From positions 62,001 to 126,000 of the forward strand of contig NZ_QFVR01000001.1 in the NCBI RefSeq assembly GCF_003143975.1: a DNA stretch of 64,000 nucleotides, given 5' to 3'. This document shows, one piece after another, positions 19,101 through 27,731 of the stretch (positions are counted from its first letter, which is position 1; each line of letters begins with the position of its first letter). The position numbers were made by a program, and so were the translations under genes. The notes beneath the pieces were generated by a model that was not told the DNA's origin, ran no database searches, and was given only the letters and a program-made list of their open reading frames with translations. This stretch comes from Kurthia sibirica (GTDB lineage Bacteria; Bacillota; Bacilli; Bacillales_A; Planococcaceae).

Positions 19101-19596
19101 AGTCTTTGAACAGTATATGACAACGAATGATCAATTTGGTAATGTGTCCGTTTTAGATACACCAACATTCTTACACGGCATGAAACTTGGTGAAGAAGTT
19201 GAAGTAACGATTGAAAAAGGTAAAACATTAATCGTCAAATTGGTATCAATTGGTGAACCACAGCATGATGGTACACGCGTCATCTATTTTGAATTAAATG
19301 GGCAACCACGTGAAGTGATCATTCAAGATTTAACAGTAGAAGTGACAGGTGAGAAAAAACCAAAAGCAGATCCGACAAACTCAAACCAAATTGGTGCGAC
19401 AATGCCAGGGACCGTTTTAAAAGTAGCTATATCACAAGGTAGTCAAGTTCGTCGCGGTGAACATTTATTGATTACGGAAGCAATGAAGATGGAAACAACA
19501 GTACAAGCGCCACGTGACGGTATTGTGAAAACAATTTTCGTTAAAGAAGGCGAAGCTATTTCTACTGGAGATTTACTAATTGAGTTAGAAGGATAA
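16162..19596 (+). CDS. pycA: pyruvate carboxylase
   Basis: 1144 residues, the full multidomain form. The biotin carboxylase domain at the N-terminus has the GGGGRGMR ATP loop. The central carboxyltransferase domain has L-T-D-T-T-M-R-D-A-H-Q-S. A C-terminal biotin carrier domain has E-A-M-K-M, with Lys1109 as the predicted biotinyl residue. It makes oxaloacetate from pyruvate, bicarbonate and ATP. ATG at 16162, 14 bp after the ftsW stop, with AGGGGG upstream, so read-through from ftsW is possible. Confidence 0.98.
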   Translation: MAIEKVLVANRGEIAIRVFRACTEMKIRTVAIYSREDSGSYHRYKADEAYLVGDGKKPIDAYLDIEGILDIAKESGVDAIHPGYGFLSENLEFAKRCEEEGILFIGPTSTHLDMFGDKVKARDQAVLANIPVIPGSGGPVSSIDDVYAFGASHDYPVMIKASLGGGGRGMRVVYSKDEAQEAYDRAKSEAKAAFGSDEVYVEKYVDKPKHIEVQILGDQHGNIVHLYERDCSIQRRHQKVVEIAPSNSLSDELRQEICDAAVKLMKNVQYINAGTVEFLVANDKFYFIEVNPRVQVEHTITEMVTGIDIVHAQILIAAGHNLHGEDINIPQQKDIPLFGYAIQSRITTEDPQNNFMPDTGKLMVYRSSGGFGVRLDAGNGFQGAVISPHYDSLLVKLSTWGNSFKEAAEKMDRNLQEFRIRGVKTNIPFLENVVRHADFLSGDFNTSFIDTTPELIDYKLTRDRGTKLLNYIGNVTVNGFPGITAHQKPIFTQPHKPNIDIFSEIPAGTKQILDDRGPDGLVQWIREQNDVLLTDTTMRDAHQSLLATRVRSRDMYDIADDTAKIMHNFFSFEMWGGATFDVAYRFLKEDPWERLRVLRKKMPNVLFQMLLRGANAVGYKNYPDNVIRAFIKESAEQGIDVFRIFDSLNWLPGMQTAIDAVRDTGKIAEAAVCYTGDILDDTRSKYTVNYYKQMAKELEAAGAHILAIKDMAGLLKPEAAYRLISELKEATDLPIHLHTHDTSGNGIYLYAKAIEAGVDIIDTAVGSMAGLTSQPSANSLYYAMKGNERQVRADIEGIEKLNYYWEDIRKYYKDFESGMNSPHSEIYVHEMPGGQYSNLQQQAKGVALGDRWEEVKKMYSNVNMLFGDVVKVTPSSKVVGDMALFMVQNDLTEDNVVEKGQSIDFPDSVIEFFQGYLGQPYGGFPKELQAVVLKAREAITVRPGELLEDVDFAAVKTELDAKYNREMTNQDVLAYVLYPKVFEQYMTTNDQFGNVSVLDTPTFLHGMKLGEEVEVTIEKGKTLIVKLVSIGEPQHDGTRVIYFELNGQPREVIIQDLTVEVTGEKKPKADPTNSNQIGATMPGTVLKVAISQGSQVRRGEHLLITEAMKMETTVQAPRDGIVKTIFVKEGEAISTGDLLIELEG

Positions 19597-19607
19597 TATA
19601 AATAATG

Positions 19608-19670
19608 CTGCCTCCACCATTTAAATGTCCATACTATAATTGGGCGTATTTGAATGAGAGGCAGTTTTTA
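19608..19670 (+). terminator. possible first pycA terminator (long loop)
   Basis: CTGCCTC / GAGGCAG stem with a long internal loop and a short T run. Weaker than the second hairpin. Confidence 0.5.
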
Positions 19671-19698
19671 TATGCTATTTTTGAGCATATAACCATTC

Positions 19699-19748
19699 AA
19701 AAAAGCCCTATTTAAAAATCATAAATGATTTTTAAATAGGGCTTTTTG
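19699..19748. terminator. bidirectional terminator between pycA and ctaA
   Basis: Perfect hairpin AAAAGCCCTATTTAAAAATCA / TGATTTTTAAATAGGGCTTTT (arms 19701-19721 and 19726-19746) between convergent genes. Confidence 0.9.
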
Positions 19749-19859
19749 TAGTCATTAAAATAAATAGTATTATTTTTTATTGGTCGAGCATATGCAGTAG
19801 TAAAATATATGGAAATAATAAATTAAGGGATTTTCAAGATGGGATTTGTATGATTATTT

Positions 19860-20780
19860 TTATGCATTTGGATAATTTTGATTGCTACGTGATACGAGTA
19901 AAATCATATAACAAAGCAAGCCAAACAGTAAGGCAATCAGCAAAGAGTGACTCAGTGCTAAATAAATATTTAATCGGCTTAGTACGACCGACATCCCTGC
20001 AATCACTTGTAACGATACGATTAATAATGCAATAATCCAACCCCAATACAGTACGCGTTGATTTTTGTAATACTTTATTGTGTGAATAGCAATATATAAA
20101 ATCCAAATAAATATGAGGCCAGCAGCTGCACGATGCCCCATTTGAACCCATTCATAAAAATTACTTGGCAGAGCGATTGTTTTATTGTTACACAGGGGCC
20201 AATCTGGACAAATTAAGCTGGAATTAGTATGTCGGACGAGTGCACCAGTGTATACAACAATATAGGAATACAATGTCACCCCAATCGTATGCCATTTTAG
20301 TTTTGGTAAAATATGTACTTGATCAGCATCAAATTTTTTATCTACTTCAAAAACGATTAAAGTCAACAGTAATACTGCAGCAAACGACAGTAATGAGATA
20401 CCAAAATGTAATGCTAATATAAAGTCACCTTGTCCCCACATAACTTGAGCAGCCCCGATAAAAGCCTGTGCAACTAAGAAGAACATCGCAAGAAAGGCGA
20501 GTAACTTCACCTCGCGGACATGACCGAGTTTTCGCCAAGACCATACAGATAAGATGAGGATGAGAAACGATACAGATCCTGTAATGGCGCGATGGGAAAA
20601 TTCAATCAGCACTTCACGCGTAATTTCTGTTGGGATTAAAGAACCATTACAACCTGGCCAATGACGACCGCATCCCATACCACTATCTGTCTTCGTAACG
20701 AGAGCGCCACCGATTAAGATGAGTAGCATTCCAAACGTTGCAGCGACAGCAAACCACTTCATGTATTTACTTTGTTGCAT
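19860..20780 (-). CDS. ctaA: heme A synthase
   Basis: 306 residues, eight membrane helices in two halves. The conserved His ligands occur in E-F-S-H-R, A-L-H-F-G, G-H-R-A-A and L-S-H-S-L, and a Cys pair lies in the second external loop (C-P-D-W-P-L-C). CtaA oxidises heme O to heme A for the caa3 oxidase encoded divergently. ATG at 20780 follows TAGGTGG; the upstream in-frame GTG overlaps that site. CtaA needs heme O from CtaB, whose gene is not seen here. Confidence 0.95.
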   Translation of the reverse strand: MQQSKYMKWFAVAATFGMLLILIGGALVTKTDSGMGCGRHWPGCNGSLIPTEITREVLIEFSHRAITGSVSFLILILSVWSWRKLGHVREVKLLAFLAMFFLVAQAFIGAAQVMWGQGDFILALHFGISLLSFAAVLLLTLIVFEVDKKFDADQVHILPKLKWHTIGVTLYSYIVVYTGALVRHTNSSLICPDWPLCNNKTIALPSNFYEWVQMGHRAAAGLIFIWILYIAIHTIKYYKNQRVLYWGWIIALLIVSLQVIAGMSVVLSRLNIYLALSHSLLIALLFGLLCYMILLVSRSNQNYPNA

Positions 20781-20840
20781 CTTTGCCACCTACTTATAAG
20801 AAGTTTATTTCCAAATATTAAATAATTCCCTTTATTTTTG

Positions 20841-20869
20841 ATAATAGCGAAAATATGGTAAAAAAACAA
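20841..20869 (-). promoter_or_regulatory. ctaA promoter
   Basis: On the minus strand TTGTTT, 17-bp spacer, TATTAT, about 60 bp before the ctaA start. No ResD or CcpA site could be called with confidence. Confidence 0.5.
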
Positions 20870-21540
20870 CTTGTTGCATGAAATGGTTTCTAAATACTAA
20901 GTAATTTCACAGTTTGTTCATATTTTCTGTCTGTAAGGTAGCGGTATGGAAGACTAAAAGGGCCAATATAACAATCTCTTTATACATTATTTCCATTTTA
21001 TTGACCAATAAGTGAATTTTTTACTTTTATCCTAGAATAAATTGAAGATTTTGGTTATAGTATGGATAACGGAATATGTTTACAAATTTTGAGAATGTGA
21101 ATATGATTTGTCAAATGAGGGAAATTAGTAGAAAATAGTATAATATAGTGAAAGCTGTTTTGAAACAAGATAGAAACGCACTTATTTCCATTGATTTTCC
21201 TATTCAAATCTTGTCAAACCAGCTGCTAGTCCTTTATTTGAACTATTCAATAGGATGAAATTGTAAGCTATGTCGTTTGTTTATGTATGCATCTTTTGTT
21301 GTGTGTCAGTTGTCCATCATACGTTGTCCGAAATTTTATACTGACAGTGTTGCAAAAATCCAGTTCCCATATTGGGAAGAAACTATTTTTGTAATGGCTT
21401 ATTTTGGAGGAGATGGATAAGTAATACTCTTGAGTTGGATGTTCGATGAGGAATTCTTTCTAACTATAGAATTCATATAGACAATCCATGGTCTTGGTAC
21501 GCTTGTAAATACAACAAAGAAAGAGGGGTTTAATTGAGCT
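20870..21540. other. long divergent regulatory region between ctaA and ctaC
   Basis: About 670 bp with no supported gene, at the place where ctaB lies in many Bacillales. It holds a TATAAT at 21139-21144 without a clear -35 and a TTCCCA-tat-TGGGAA inverted repeat at 21364-21378. A long untranslated leader for ctaC is likely, but its start cannot be fixed. Confidence 0.5.
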
Positions 21541-22626
21541 ATGATGAAAGGGCTTAAAAAGTGGCGTTTCCTAGCTTTACTATCTGCACTTACAGTCTTC
21601 CTTTCTGCGTGCGGTGAAAAGGATTTAACAACGCTATCACCTGCTGGGCAAGTAGGTAAAGACCAACATAATTTACTCTTGTTATCACTTGCGATTATGA
21701 CATTAGTAATTGTTGTTGTTGTCATTATTTATGTATTAGTAATCATGAAATTCCGACGTAAAAAAATCGGAGAAAATGTTATACCAAAGCAAGTAGAAGG
21801 CAGTATGAAACTGGAGATCATTTGGACGGTCATTCCGATTATCCTATTGTTAGTCTTAGCAGTGCCAACTGTATACTACACGTATAAGTTAGCTGATACG
21901 AAAGCGATGGAAGGGTCAAACAAAGAAAAGCAAGCCGAAGTAGTTACTGTTAATGTCACTGCGAAGCTCTATTGGTGGGAGTTTGAATATCCGAACCAAG
22001 GGATTGTAACATCGCAGGAACTAATCGTGCCAACGGGACAAAAAGTATATTTTAAGTTAAAAGCTGGAGATGTTAAACACTCGTTTTGGATTCCATCAAT
22101 TGGCGGCAAAATGGATACGAACGTGGAAAATGTCAATAAATTCTATCTAACTTTTGACGAAGAATCAAAGGATTTAAAAGAAGGCGTGTTTTATGGCAAA
22201 TGTGCTGAATTATGCGGACCTTCACATGCTTTAATGGATTTTAAAGTCAAGACAGTTGCGAAAGATGATTTTGATTCTTGGGTTACGAAAATGAAAGCAA
22301 CGAAGGACCGTAAAACGCTTGGTTCAGTCGAACAGCAAGGAGAGGCAATCTTCAAGCAAAGTTGTATTTCATGTCATGCCACTTCGGGTGCCGGTGCTGG
22401 TACAGGTATTGCACCTAACCTAGCTACTTTTGGCGATCGCACACGTATTGCAGGAATATTAGAACATAATGATAAAAATTTAAAAAATTGGATAAAAGAT
22501 CCCCAGGCCTACAAGGAAGGGAATATGATGCCAAAACCAGAGAAAATTAACAATGGTAAAGCCTTCACTGATGAGGAGCTTACCGCATTATCTGCATATT
22601 TAATGAGTCTGACAGTTGAAAACTAA
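21541..22626 (+). CDS. ctaC: cytochrome caa3 oxidase subunit II with fused cytochrome c
   Basis: 361 residues. Lipoprotein signal with lipobox L-S-A-C (Cys24), two membrane helices, then the cupredoxin CuA domain with ligands C221, C225, H229, M232 and the upstream H-S-F-W-I-P. A C-terminal cytochrome c domain has C275-I-S-C278-H279. This fusion defines the caa3-type enzyme, which takes electrons from cytochrome c and reduces O2. Start ATG at 21541 or 21544 behind AAGAGGGG. First gene of ctaCDEF. Confidence 0.97.
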   Translation: MMKGLKKWRFLALLSALTVFLSACGEKDLTTLSPAGQVGKDQHNLLLLSLAIMTLVIVVVVIIYVLVIMKFRRKKIGENVIPKQVEGSMKLEIIWTVIPIILLLVLAVPTVYYTYKLADTKAMEGSNKEKQAEVVTVNVTAKLYWWEFEYPNQGIVTSQELIVPTGQKVYFKLKAGDVKHSFWIPSIGGKMDTNVENVNKFYLTFDEESKDLKEGVFYGKCAELCGPSHALMDFKVKTVAKDDFDSWVTKMKATKDRKTLGSVEQQGEAIFKQSCISCHATSGAGAGTGIAPNLATFGDRTRIAGILEHNDKNLKNWIKDPQAYKEGNMMPKPEKINNGKAFTDEELTALSAYLMSLTVEN

Positions 22627-22662
22627 AACTCATTAATTGCATATTTGAAGGGGGTTAAGGTT

Positions 22663-24531
22663 GTGAGCTCAGTAGCAACAAAGAAAAAGGGCCTAGGAGC
22701 ACATATATGGGACTACATAACGACTGTAGACCATAAAAAGATTGCTCATCTCTATCTCGTTGCCGGTACATTATTCTTTGTAATCGGTGGTATTGAAGCG
22801 ATGTTGATTCGTATTCAGCTCGCAAAACCAGATAATGACTTCTTGAGCGCAGGCTTATTTAATGAAGTTATGACAATGCATGGCACGACGATGATATTCT
22901 TGGCCGCAATGCCGCTCGTGTTCGCTTTTATGAACGCCATTGTGCCGCTACAAATAGGGGCACGTGACGTAGCATTTCCATTTTTAAACTCATTAGGTTT
23001 TTGGTTATTCTTATTTGGTGGTGTGTTCTTAAATCTATCATGGTTCTTTACTGGAGCACCTGATGCAGGATGGACATCTTACGCCTCCTTATCTTTAATG
23101 TCACCGGGACATGGTATTGACTTTTATGCGTTAGGTTTACAAATATCCGGTGCTGGTACGTTGATTTCTGGCATAAATTTCCTCGTGACGATTATTAATA
23201 TGCGTGCACCAGGGATGACGTATATGCGTATGCCATTATTTACATGGACAGCATTTGTAGCGAGTGCACTTATTCTATTCGCATTCCCACCATTAACAAT
23301 TGGTCTATTCTTTATGATTTTTGACCGAATGTTTAGCGGTAACTTCTTCGTTCATACGATGGGTGGTAACACCATTATTTGGGAACATTTATTTTGGATA
23401 TTTGGTCATCCAGAAGTGTATATTCTTATACTACCCGCCTTTGGGATATTCTCTGAAATATTTGCGACATTTAGCCGTAAGCGACTATTTGGTTATCCGT
23501 CCATGGTGTTTGCTACGATATTAATTGGTTTCTTAGGATTCATGGTATGGGCTCACCATATGTTTACAGTAGGTCTTGGGCCAACAGCGAATGCTATTTT
23601 CTCTGTAGCTACAATGGCAATCGCCGTACCTACAGGTATGAAAATTTTTAACTGGCTCATGACGATGTGGGGTGGCTCGATTAAAATTACAACGCCGATG
23701 TTATACGCTTTAGGATTTATTCCTTCATTCGTTGCAGGTGGCGTTACTGGGATTATGCAAGCTTCTGCACCATTGGATTATCAGTTGCATGACTCGTACT
23801 TTATCGTTGCCCATTTCCACTATGTAATTGTTGGTGGTGTGGTCCTAGCATTATTTGCTGGAGCGCATTATTATTGGCCAATCATGTTCAATCAAATGTT
23901 AAATGAAACACTTGGGAAAATTACATTTGTTTTCTTCTTTGTTGGTTTCCATCTAACATTTTTCTTACAGCATTTCTTAGGGCTGATGGGTATGCCACGT
24001 CGAGTAGCCGTTTTCAAGGCAGGGCAAGGATTGGATCTTTTTAACTTCATATCGACAATCGGAGCATTTCTCATGGCCATTGGTGTTATTATCCTTGTGA
24101 TCAACGTGATTATTACAGCAATTAAAGGTGTGCCAGCTGGCCGCGATCCATGGGAGGATGGTCGAACATTGGAGTGGGCAATTCCACAACCCATTCCATT
24201 CTATAACTTTAAACAGACTCCACTTATTCGTGGTTTAGATCCCTATTGGATCGAAAAAATGGATGGCAATAAAGAAGGCATGCTCTACGCAGAACCATTA
24301 TCGGATATTCATATGCCAAATAACTCTTTTATACCAGTTGTTATGTCATTCGGTTTCTTTGTTGCAGCATTTGGGGCTATGTTCCACCAAGAAACATCCT
24401 GGGGTCTATACGTCTTGATAGGTGGTCTAGCGATTACTGCTTTAGGAATGATTTATCGTTCTGTGAAGGATGATCATGGCTATTATATTAAGAAGGAAGA
24501 TTTATTGGATGATAAAGGGGGTAAACACTAA
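22663..24531 (+). CDS. ctaD: cytochrome caa3 oxidase subunit I
   Basis: 622 residues, the same length as B. subtilis CtaD. Heme-copper ligands are intact: M-T-M-H-G for low-spin heme, the CuB region G-H-P-E-V-Y with the cross-linked Tyr, H-H in W-A-H-H-M, and H-F-H for the heme pair. It forms the catalytic core and proton channels. The GTG at 22663 is used, 8 bp after GAAGGGGG; the upstream TTG at 22645 overlaps that site. It overlaps ctaE by one base. Confidence 0.97.
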   Translation: MSSVATKKKGLGAHIWDYITTVDHKKIAHLYLVAGTLFFVIGGIEAMLIRIQLAKPDNDFLSAGLFNEVMTMHGTTMIFLAAMPLVFAFMNAIVPLQIGARDVAFPFLNSLGFWLFLFGGVFLNLSWFFTGAPDAGWTSYASLSLMSPGHGIDFYALGLQISGAGTLISGINFLVTIINMRAPGMTYMRMPLFTWTAFVASALILFAFPPLTIGLFFMIFDRMFSGNFFVHTMGGNTIIWEHLFWIFGHPEVYILILPAFGIFSEIFATFSRKRLFGYPSMVFATILIGFLGFMVWAHHMFTVGLGPTANAIFSVATMAIAVPTGMKIFNWLMTMWGGSIKITTPMLYALGFIPSFVAGGVTGIMQASAPLDYQLHDSYFIVAHFHYVIVGGVVLALFAGAHYYWPIMFNQMLNETLGKITFVFFFVGFHLTFFLQHFLGLMGMPRRVAVFKAGQGLDLFNFISTIGAFLMAIGVIILVINVIITAIKGVPAGRDPWEDGRTLEWAIPQPIPFYNFKQTPLIRGLDPYWIEKMDGNKEGMLYAEPLSDIHMPNNSFIPVVMSFGFFVAAFGAMFHQETSWGLYVLIGGLAITALGMIYRSVKDDHGYYIKKEDLLDDKGGKH

Positions 24532-25154
24532 TGAGCTCGAATCAAAAATTCACCCCACATTCTTGGCCGGACCATCCGGAAAAAGCAACGGCTGAAGGGA
24601 AAAATAAGGTAACGGGCTTTTGGCTTTTCCTTGGCGGTGAAACCGTTTTATTCGCCACATTATTTGCTACTTACTTAGCACTAAAAGATAAGGGACCTAG
24701 CGGCATGAAATTTACTTCTCAAGAACTGTTTGAGCTGCCACTTGCGTTTGTCATGACGATGTTATTACTAACATCTTCATTAACATCTGTTTATGCTATG
24801 TATCATATGAAGAGCTATAATTTTAAGGCGATGCAAGCTTGGTTATCGATTACTGTCTTATTAGGTTTAGGTTTCTTGGGACTGGAAATTTATGAGTTTA
24901 CAGAATATGTACATGAAGGCTTCGGTTTTTCACAAAGTGCTTTTAGTACATCGTTCTTTACGCTTGTAGGAACACATGGTGTTCACGTTGTGATTGGGCT
25001 CGTATGGATTACATTACTAATGCTACGCAATTCAAAACGTGGTTTGGATTTGTATAATGCCCCTAAATACTATTTGGCGTCATTGTATTGGCATTTTATC
25101 GATGTAGTTTGGGTATTTATCTTCACAGTAGTTTACTTGATGGGAGTGATGTAA
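24531..25154 (+). CDS. ctaE: cytochrome caa3 oxidase subunit III
   Basis: 207 residues, five membrane helices, COX3 family; the G-T-H-G-V-H-V segment and the terminal Y-W-H-F-I-D-V-V-W are diagnostic. The start ATG overlaps the ctaD stop (TAATG), indicating translational coupling. It stabilises the oxidase core. Confidence 0.96.
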   Translation: MSSNQKFTPHSWPDHPEKATAEGKNKVTGFWLFLGGETVLFATLFATYLALKDKGPSGMKFTSQELFELPLAFVMTMLLLTSSLTSVYAMYHMKSYNFKAMQAWLSITVLLGLGFLGLEIYEFTEYVHEGFGFSQSAFSTSFFTLVGTHGVHVVIGLVWITLLMLRNSKRGLDLYNAPKYYLASLYWHFIDVVWVFIFTVVYLMGVM

Positions 25155-25490
25155 ATGTCACATGAAATCGAAATCGTTTCGAAATCACCAAAAGAGTTTG
25201 CCTATGCGAAGAAAAAATCTGCAGAAGCCATGCGCAATCAAGTAACGGCATTTGCGATTATGATCTTTTTTACATTTATCGCATTTGCATTGGTGATGGC
25301 GGGTTTCTCGCCAACATTAGTAGTGCCCGTTATTTTATTGCTTGCAGTCGTGCAGGTAATTCTTCAATTATATTTCTTCATGCACTGGAGTGAAAAAGGA
25401 CACGGCATTCCGCAGTTCTTTATGTATTCAGGTGCACTGGTGGCCTTTACGATGGTTTTAGCCTTCGTAACAATCATTTGGTGGGAATAA
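25155..25490 (+). CDS. ctaF: cytochrome caa3 oxidase subunit IV
   Basis: 111 residues, three membrane helices; the ending with F-F-M-H-W-S-E-K is typical of the bacterial COX4 (CtaF/QoxD-like) family. It begins directly after the ctaE stop and closes the operon before a terminator. Confidence 0.94.
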   Translation: MSHEIEIVSKSPKEFAYAKKKSAEAMRNQVTAFAIMIFFTFIAFALVMAGFSPTLVVPVILLLAVVQVILQLYFFMHWSEKGHGIPQFFMYSGALVAFTMVLAFVTIIWWE

Positions 25491-25495
25491 AATAT

Positions 25496-25530
25496 AAAAG
25501 ACTTCTAGCGAGCCTAGAAGTCTTTTTTTG
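25496..25530 (+). terminator. terminator after ctaCDEF
   Basis: AAGACTTCTAG / CTAGAAGTCTT hairpin with seven T. Confidence 0.92.
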
Positions 25531-25574
25531 TTATAGTAAAATATCAGATAGAAAAAAATGTCATAAGTCATCCA

Positions 25575-25603
25575 TTGTGGTTTTTTTACCAACGATTTAT
25601 AAT
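25575..25603 (+). promoter_or_regulatory. ctaG promoter
   Basis: TTGTGG (25575-25580), 17-bp spacer, TATAAT (25598-25603). Confidence 0.6.
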
Positions 25604-25635
25604 AATGGTATTGATAGTAAAAAGGAGAGGTCTAA

Positions 25636-26559
25636 ATGCCGCTAGATATTTTTGGCTTTCGCGCAATGTGGAGCCCTAATTTTATTGGAGTACTGGTCTT
25701 TATCATAGTGATTTATTTTTTGATTACGATTAAATGGCGACATGATTTTAAGAATAGTACACCACTAACGCGTTCGGAAGCTGCGAACTTTATTGCAGCG
25801 ATGATTTTGCTCTATATTATTAAAGGATCACCGGTAAATTTACTTTCTCACATAATGTTCACTATGCATATGGTGCAAATGGCGTTACTATTATTAGTAG
25901 TGCCGGCGCTCTTAATTAAAGGAATACCAAATTATCTTTGGCAGTTTTTAATTAATATACCGTATATCAAGCCTGCTTTTAAAATGGTAACAAAACCAAT
26001 TATTGCATTAGTTGTTTTTGCAGCATTGTTTTCCTTCTACCATATTCCATTAGTTTTTGATTATGTGAAATTGGAGGAGTCATTGCATGGACTCTTTACA
26101 TTTGTACTGTTTTTATCCGGTTTATTTTTATATTGGCCATTATTGAATACGCTAGAAGACCAACCAAAAATGAAAGGTCTTCATAAAGTAGGCTACATAA
26201 TTGCTAATGCTGTTTTGATCACACCAGCATGTGCGATGATTATATTCGCAGGTTCACCATTCTACGCAACATATACAGATGGAACTGTCTGGATGAAAGC
26301 GATGGCATTATGCGTGCCAGCCGACACTTTATCTGGTTTGACGAACTTATCTGGACCAGAGTTGTTCACAAATATGACACCGTTGAATGATCAACAGCTC
26401 GGTGGTGTGCTTATGAAGATTCTCCAAGAAATTATCTTTGGTATAATACTTGCAAGAGTCTTTTATGAATGGTATCAAAATGATCGTGATAACGCAGAAC
26501 AAATCACGCAGGATGCACTTTTAGAAAGGCAGCAGTTACGCGAAAATGAATATCGCTAA
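25636..26559 (+). CDS. ctaG: cytochrome c oxidase assembly factor CtaG
   Basis: 307 residues, about seven membrane helices, caa3-type CtaG family. Conserved H-I-M-F-T-M-H-M-V-Q-M with clustered His/Met residues fits a role in delivering copper to CuB of the caa3 oxidase. The C-terminal D-Q-Q-L-G-G motif is also typical. AAAGGAGAGG precedes the ATG. It has its own promoter after the ctaCDEF terminator. Confidence 0.94.
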   Translation: MPLDIFGFRAMWSPNFIGVLVFIIVIYFLITIKWRHDFKNSTPLTRSEAANFIAAMILLYIIKGSPVNLLSHIMFTMHMVQMALLLLVVPALLIKGIPNYLWQFLINIPYIKPAFKMVTKPIIALVVFAALFSFYHIPLVFDYVKLEESLHGLFTFVLFLSGLFLYWPLLNTLEDQPKMKGLHKVGYIIANAVLITPACAMIIFAGSPFYATYTDGTVWMKAMALCVPADTLSGLTNLSGPELFTNMTPLNDQQLGGVLMKILQEIIFGIILARVFYEWYQNDRDNAEQITQDALLERQQLRENEYR

Positions 26560-26590
26560 CTAGCATTTAATTTGTTAGGAGAAAAATAAT

Positions 26591-27049
26591 ATGGTACCTA
26601 TTTTACCAACAATCAGTACATTCTTTATCGTATTAAGTGCAGTGCTTATAGCAATTGGTTGGGCACTTGTTAAGAAAAGAAAAATTGAAGCACATAAAAA
26701 AGTGATGATTGCAGCAGCGATTTCTGCTCTTACATTCTTCATTATCTACGTATCACGCACAGTATTTATAGGTAACACAGCATTTGGTGGACCAGACGAC
26801 TTGAAAATATATTATACAATTTTCTTAGTATTCCATATTTGTTTAGCAACTACGGGGGCGGTATTTGGGATTGTCACATTGATTGCAGGTTTCACAAATA
26901 ATCTTGTACGTCATCGTAAAATTGCACCCATCACATCAGTTATTTGGTTCTTTGTTGCGATTACTGGTTTAGCAGTATATTTACTTTTATATGTATTTTA
27001 TAAAGGTGGAGACACAACTTCAGTATTCAAGGCTATTTTAAATAGCTAA
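26591..27049 (+). CDS. DUF420 membrane protein (YozB-like)
   Basis: 152 residues, four membrane helices with conserved His residues (E-A-H-K-K-V-M, F-H-I-C-L-A, R-H-R-K-I-A-P), the pattern of DUF420/YozB. It follows ctaG by 31 bp with TTAGGAG upstream, so is probably co-transcribed. The family often sits beside oxidase assembly genes (SCO, CtaG); a role in oxidase maturation is inferred only from that. Confidence 0.87.
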   Translation: MVPILPTISTFFIVLSAVLIAIGWALVKKRKIEAHKKVMIAAAISALTFFIIYVSRTVFIGNTAFGGPDDLKIYYTIFLVFHICLATTGAVFGIVTLIAGFTNNLVRHRKIAPITSVIWFFVAITGLAVYLLLYVFYKGGDTTSVFKAILNS

Positions 27050-27120
27050 ATAGTGCGATTTGATTACTGGTGTATGACTGCAGAATGACCTTTTTGAAAA
27101 TAGGGCTCTGTGTCAAATAG

Positions 27121-27167
27121 TGAGGTGAATGAAATTGGTTGTGCCATTTCATTCACCTTTTTTTAGG
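27121..27167 (+). terminator. terminator after the ctaG-DUF420 unit
   Basis: AGGTGAATGAAAT / ATTTCATTCACCT stem followed by seven T. Confidence 0.88.
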
Positions 27168-27200
27168 TTCTATCCTGTGTATTGTGGTTTTCAAATGAAT

Positions 27201-27267
27201 AATCCCATATGATTTCGAAAAATCATACGGGATTTTCTCTGTTGAAAATACTGTTGTCTCAGGCTCT
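27201..27267 (-). repeat. copy 1 of a terminator-containing intergenic repeat
   Basis: On the minus strand: AGAGCCTGAGACAA, a spacer with ATTTTCAACAGAG, then the hairpin AATCCCGTATGATT / AATCATATGGGATT. It sits just beyond the yugN stop. A nearly identical block occurs at 35361-35418, differing at a few positions, beside another minus-strand gene. The hairpin part acts as a terminator for yugN; the conserved flank is unexplained. Confidence 0.85.
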
Positions 27268-27283
27268 ATAAATACTATTTTTA

Positions 27284-27655
27284 TTATTCAGTTATGATAG
27301 CAAAGGTTTGAAGTTCTTCATTGAGTGCTTCTAGTAATTTTTTAGCATGATCAACGACAGATACTGCCCAAACCTCGTCATCACCATACTCGACACCATG
27401 AGGGAAATAATGTTTGCCAAGTACTGGTTTTAATAGTCGAATCACCGCATCATTGCTACCGATGTCACCACCATCTTCTGCTATACCAAAAATACGTAAA
27501 TAATAAGTACCTTCAGGAACAATGAATTTACGATCCCAAGTTACGCGTTCATAATCCCAACCAGTCGAACGAATAAGCCCTTGTTTACGCATTAAGTCGT
27601 CCAACACAACAATATCAGCCAATTTATCTTCAATGCCAGTATTCTCAAAATACAT
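27284..27655 (-). CDS. yugN: YugN-like family protein
   Basis: 123 residues. The YugN pattern is clear: M-Y-F-E-N-T-G-I at the start, W-D-Y-E-R-V-T-W-D-x-K-F in the middle, and L-L-K-P-V-L-G-K-H-Y-F-P-H-G-V-E-Y-G-D. The ATG at 27655 follows AAAGGAGG; longer reading is not needed. Soluble protein of unknown function, normally elsewhere in the B. subtilis genome. Confidence 0.88.
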   Translation of the reverse strand: MYFENTGIEDKLADIVVLDDLMRKQGLIRSTGWDYERVTWDRKFIVPEGTYYLRIFGIAEDGGDIGSNDAVIRLLKPVLGKHYFPHGVEYGDDEVWAVSVVDHAKKLLEALNEELQTFAIITE

Positions 27656-27731
27656 CTTTTTTTCCTCCTTTTGTTTATTATCCAAATACTTTCCATTTTT
27701 ATAATAAATCAAATATCATTTTGTTGCAATG

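Noticed and set aside
20870-20900. Possible cre (CcpA) site TGAAATGGTTTCTA near the ctaA promoter
   Set aside because: The central CG of the consensus is missing and symmetry is poor.
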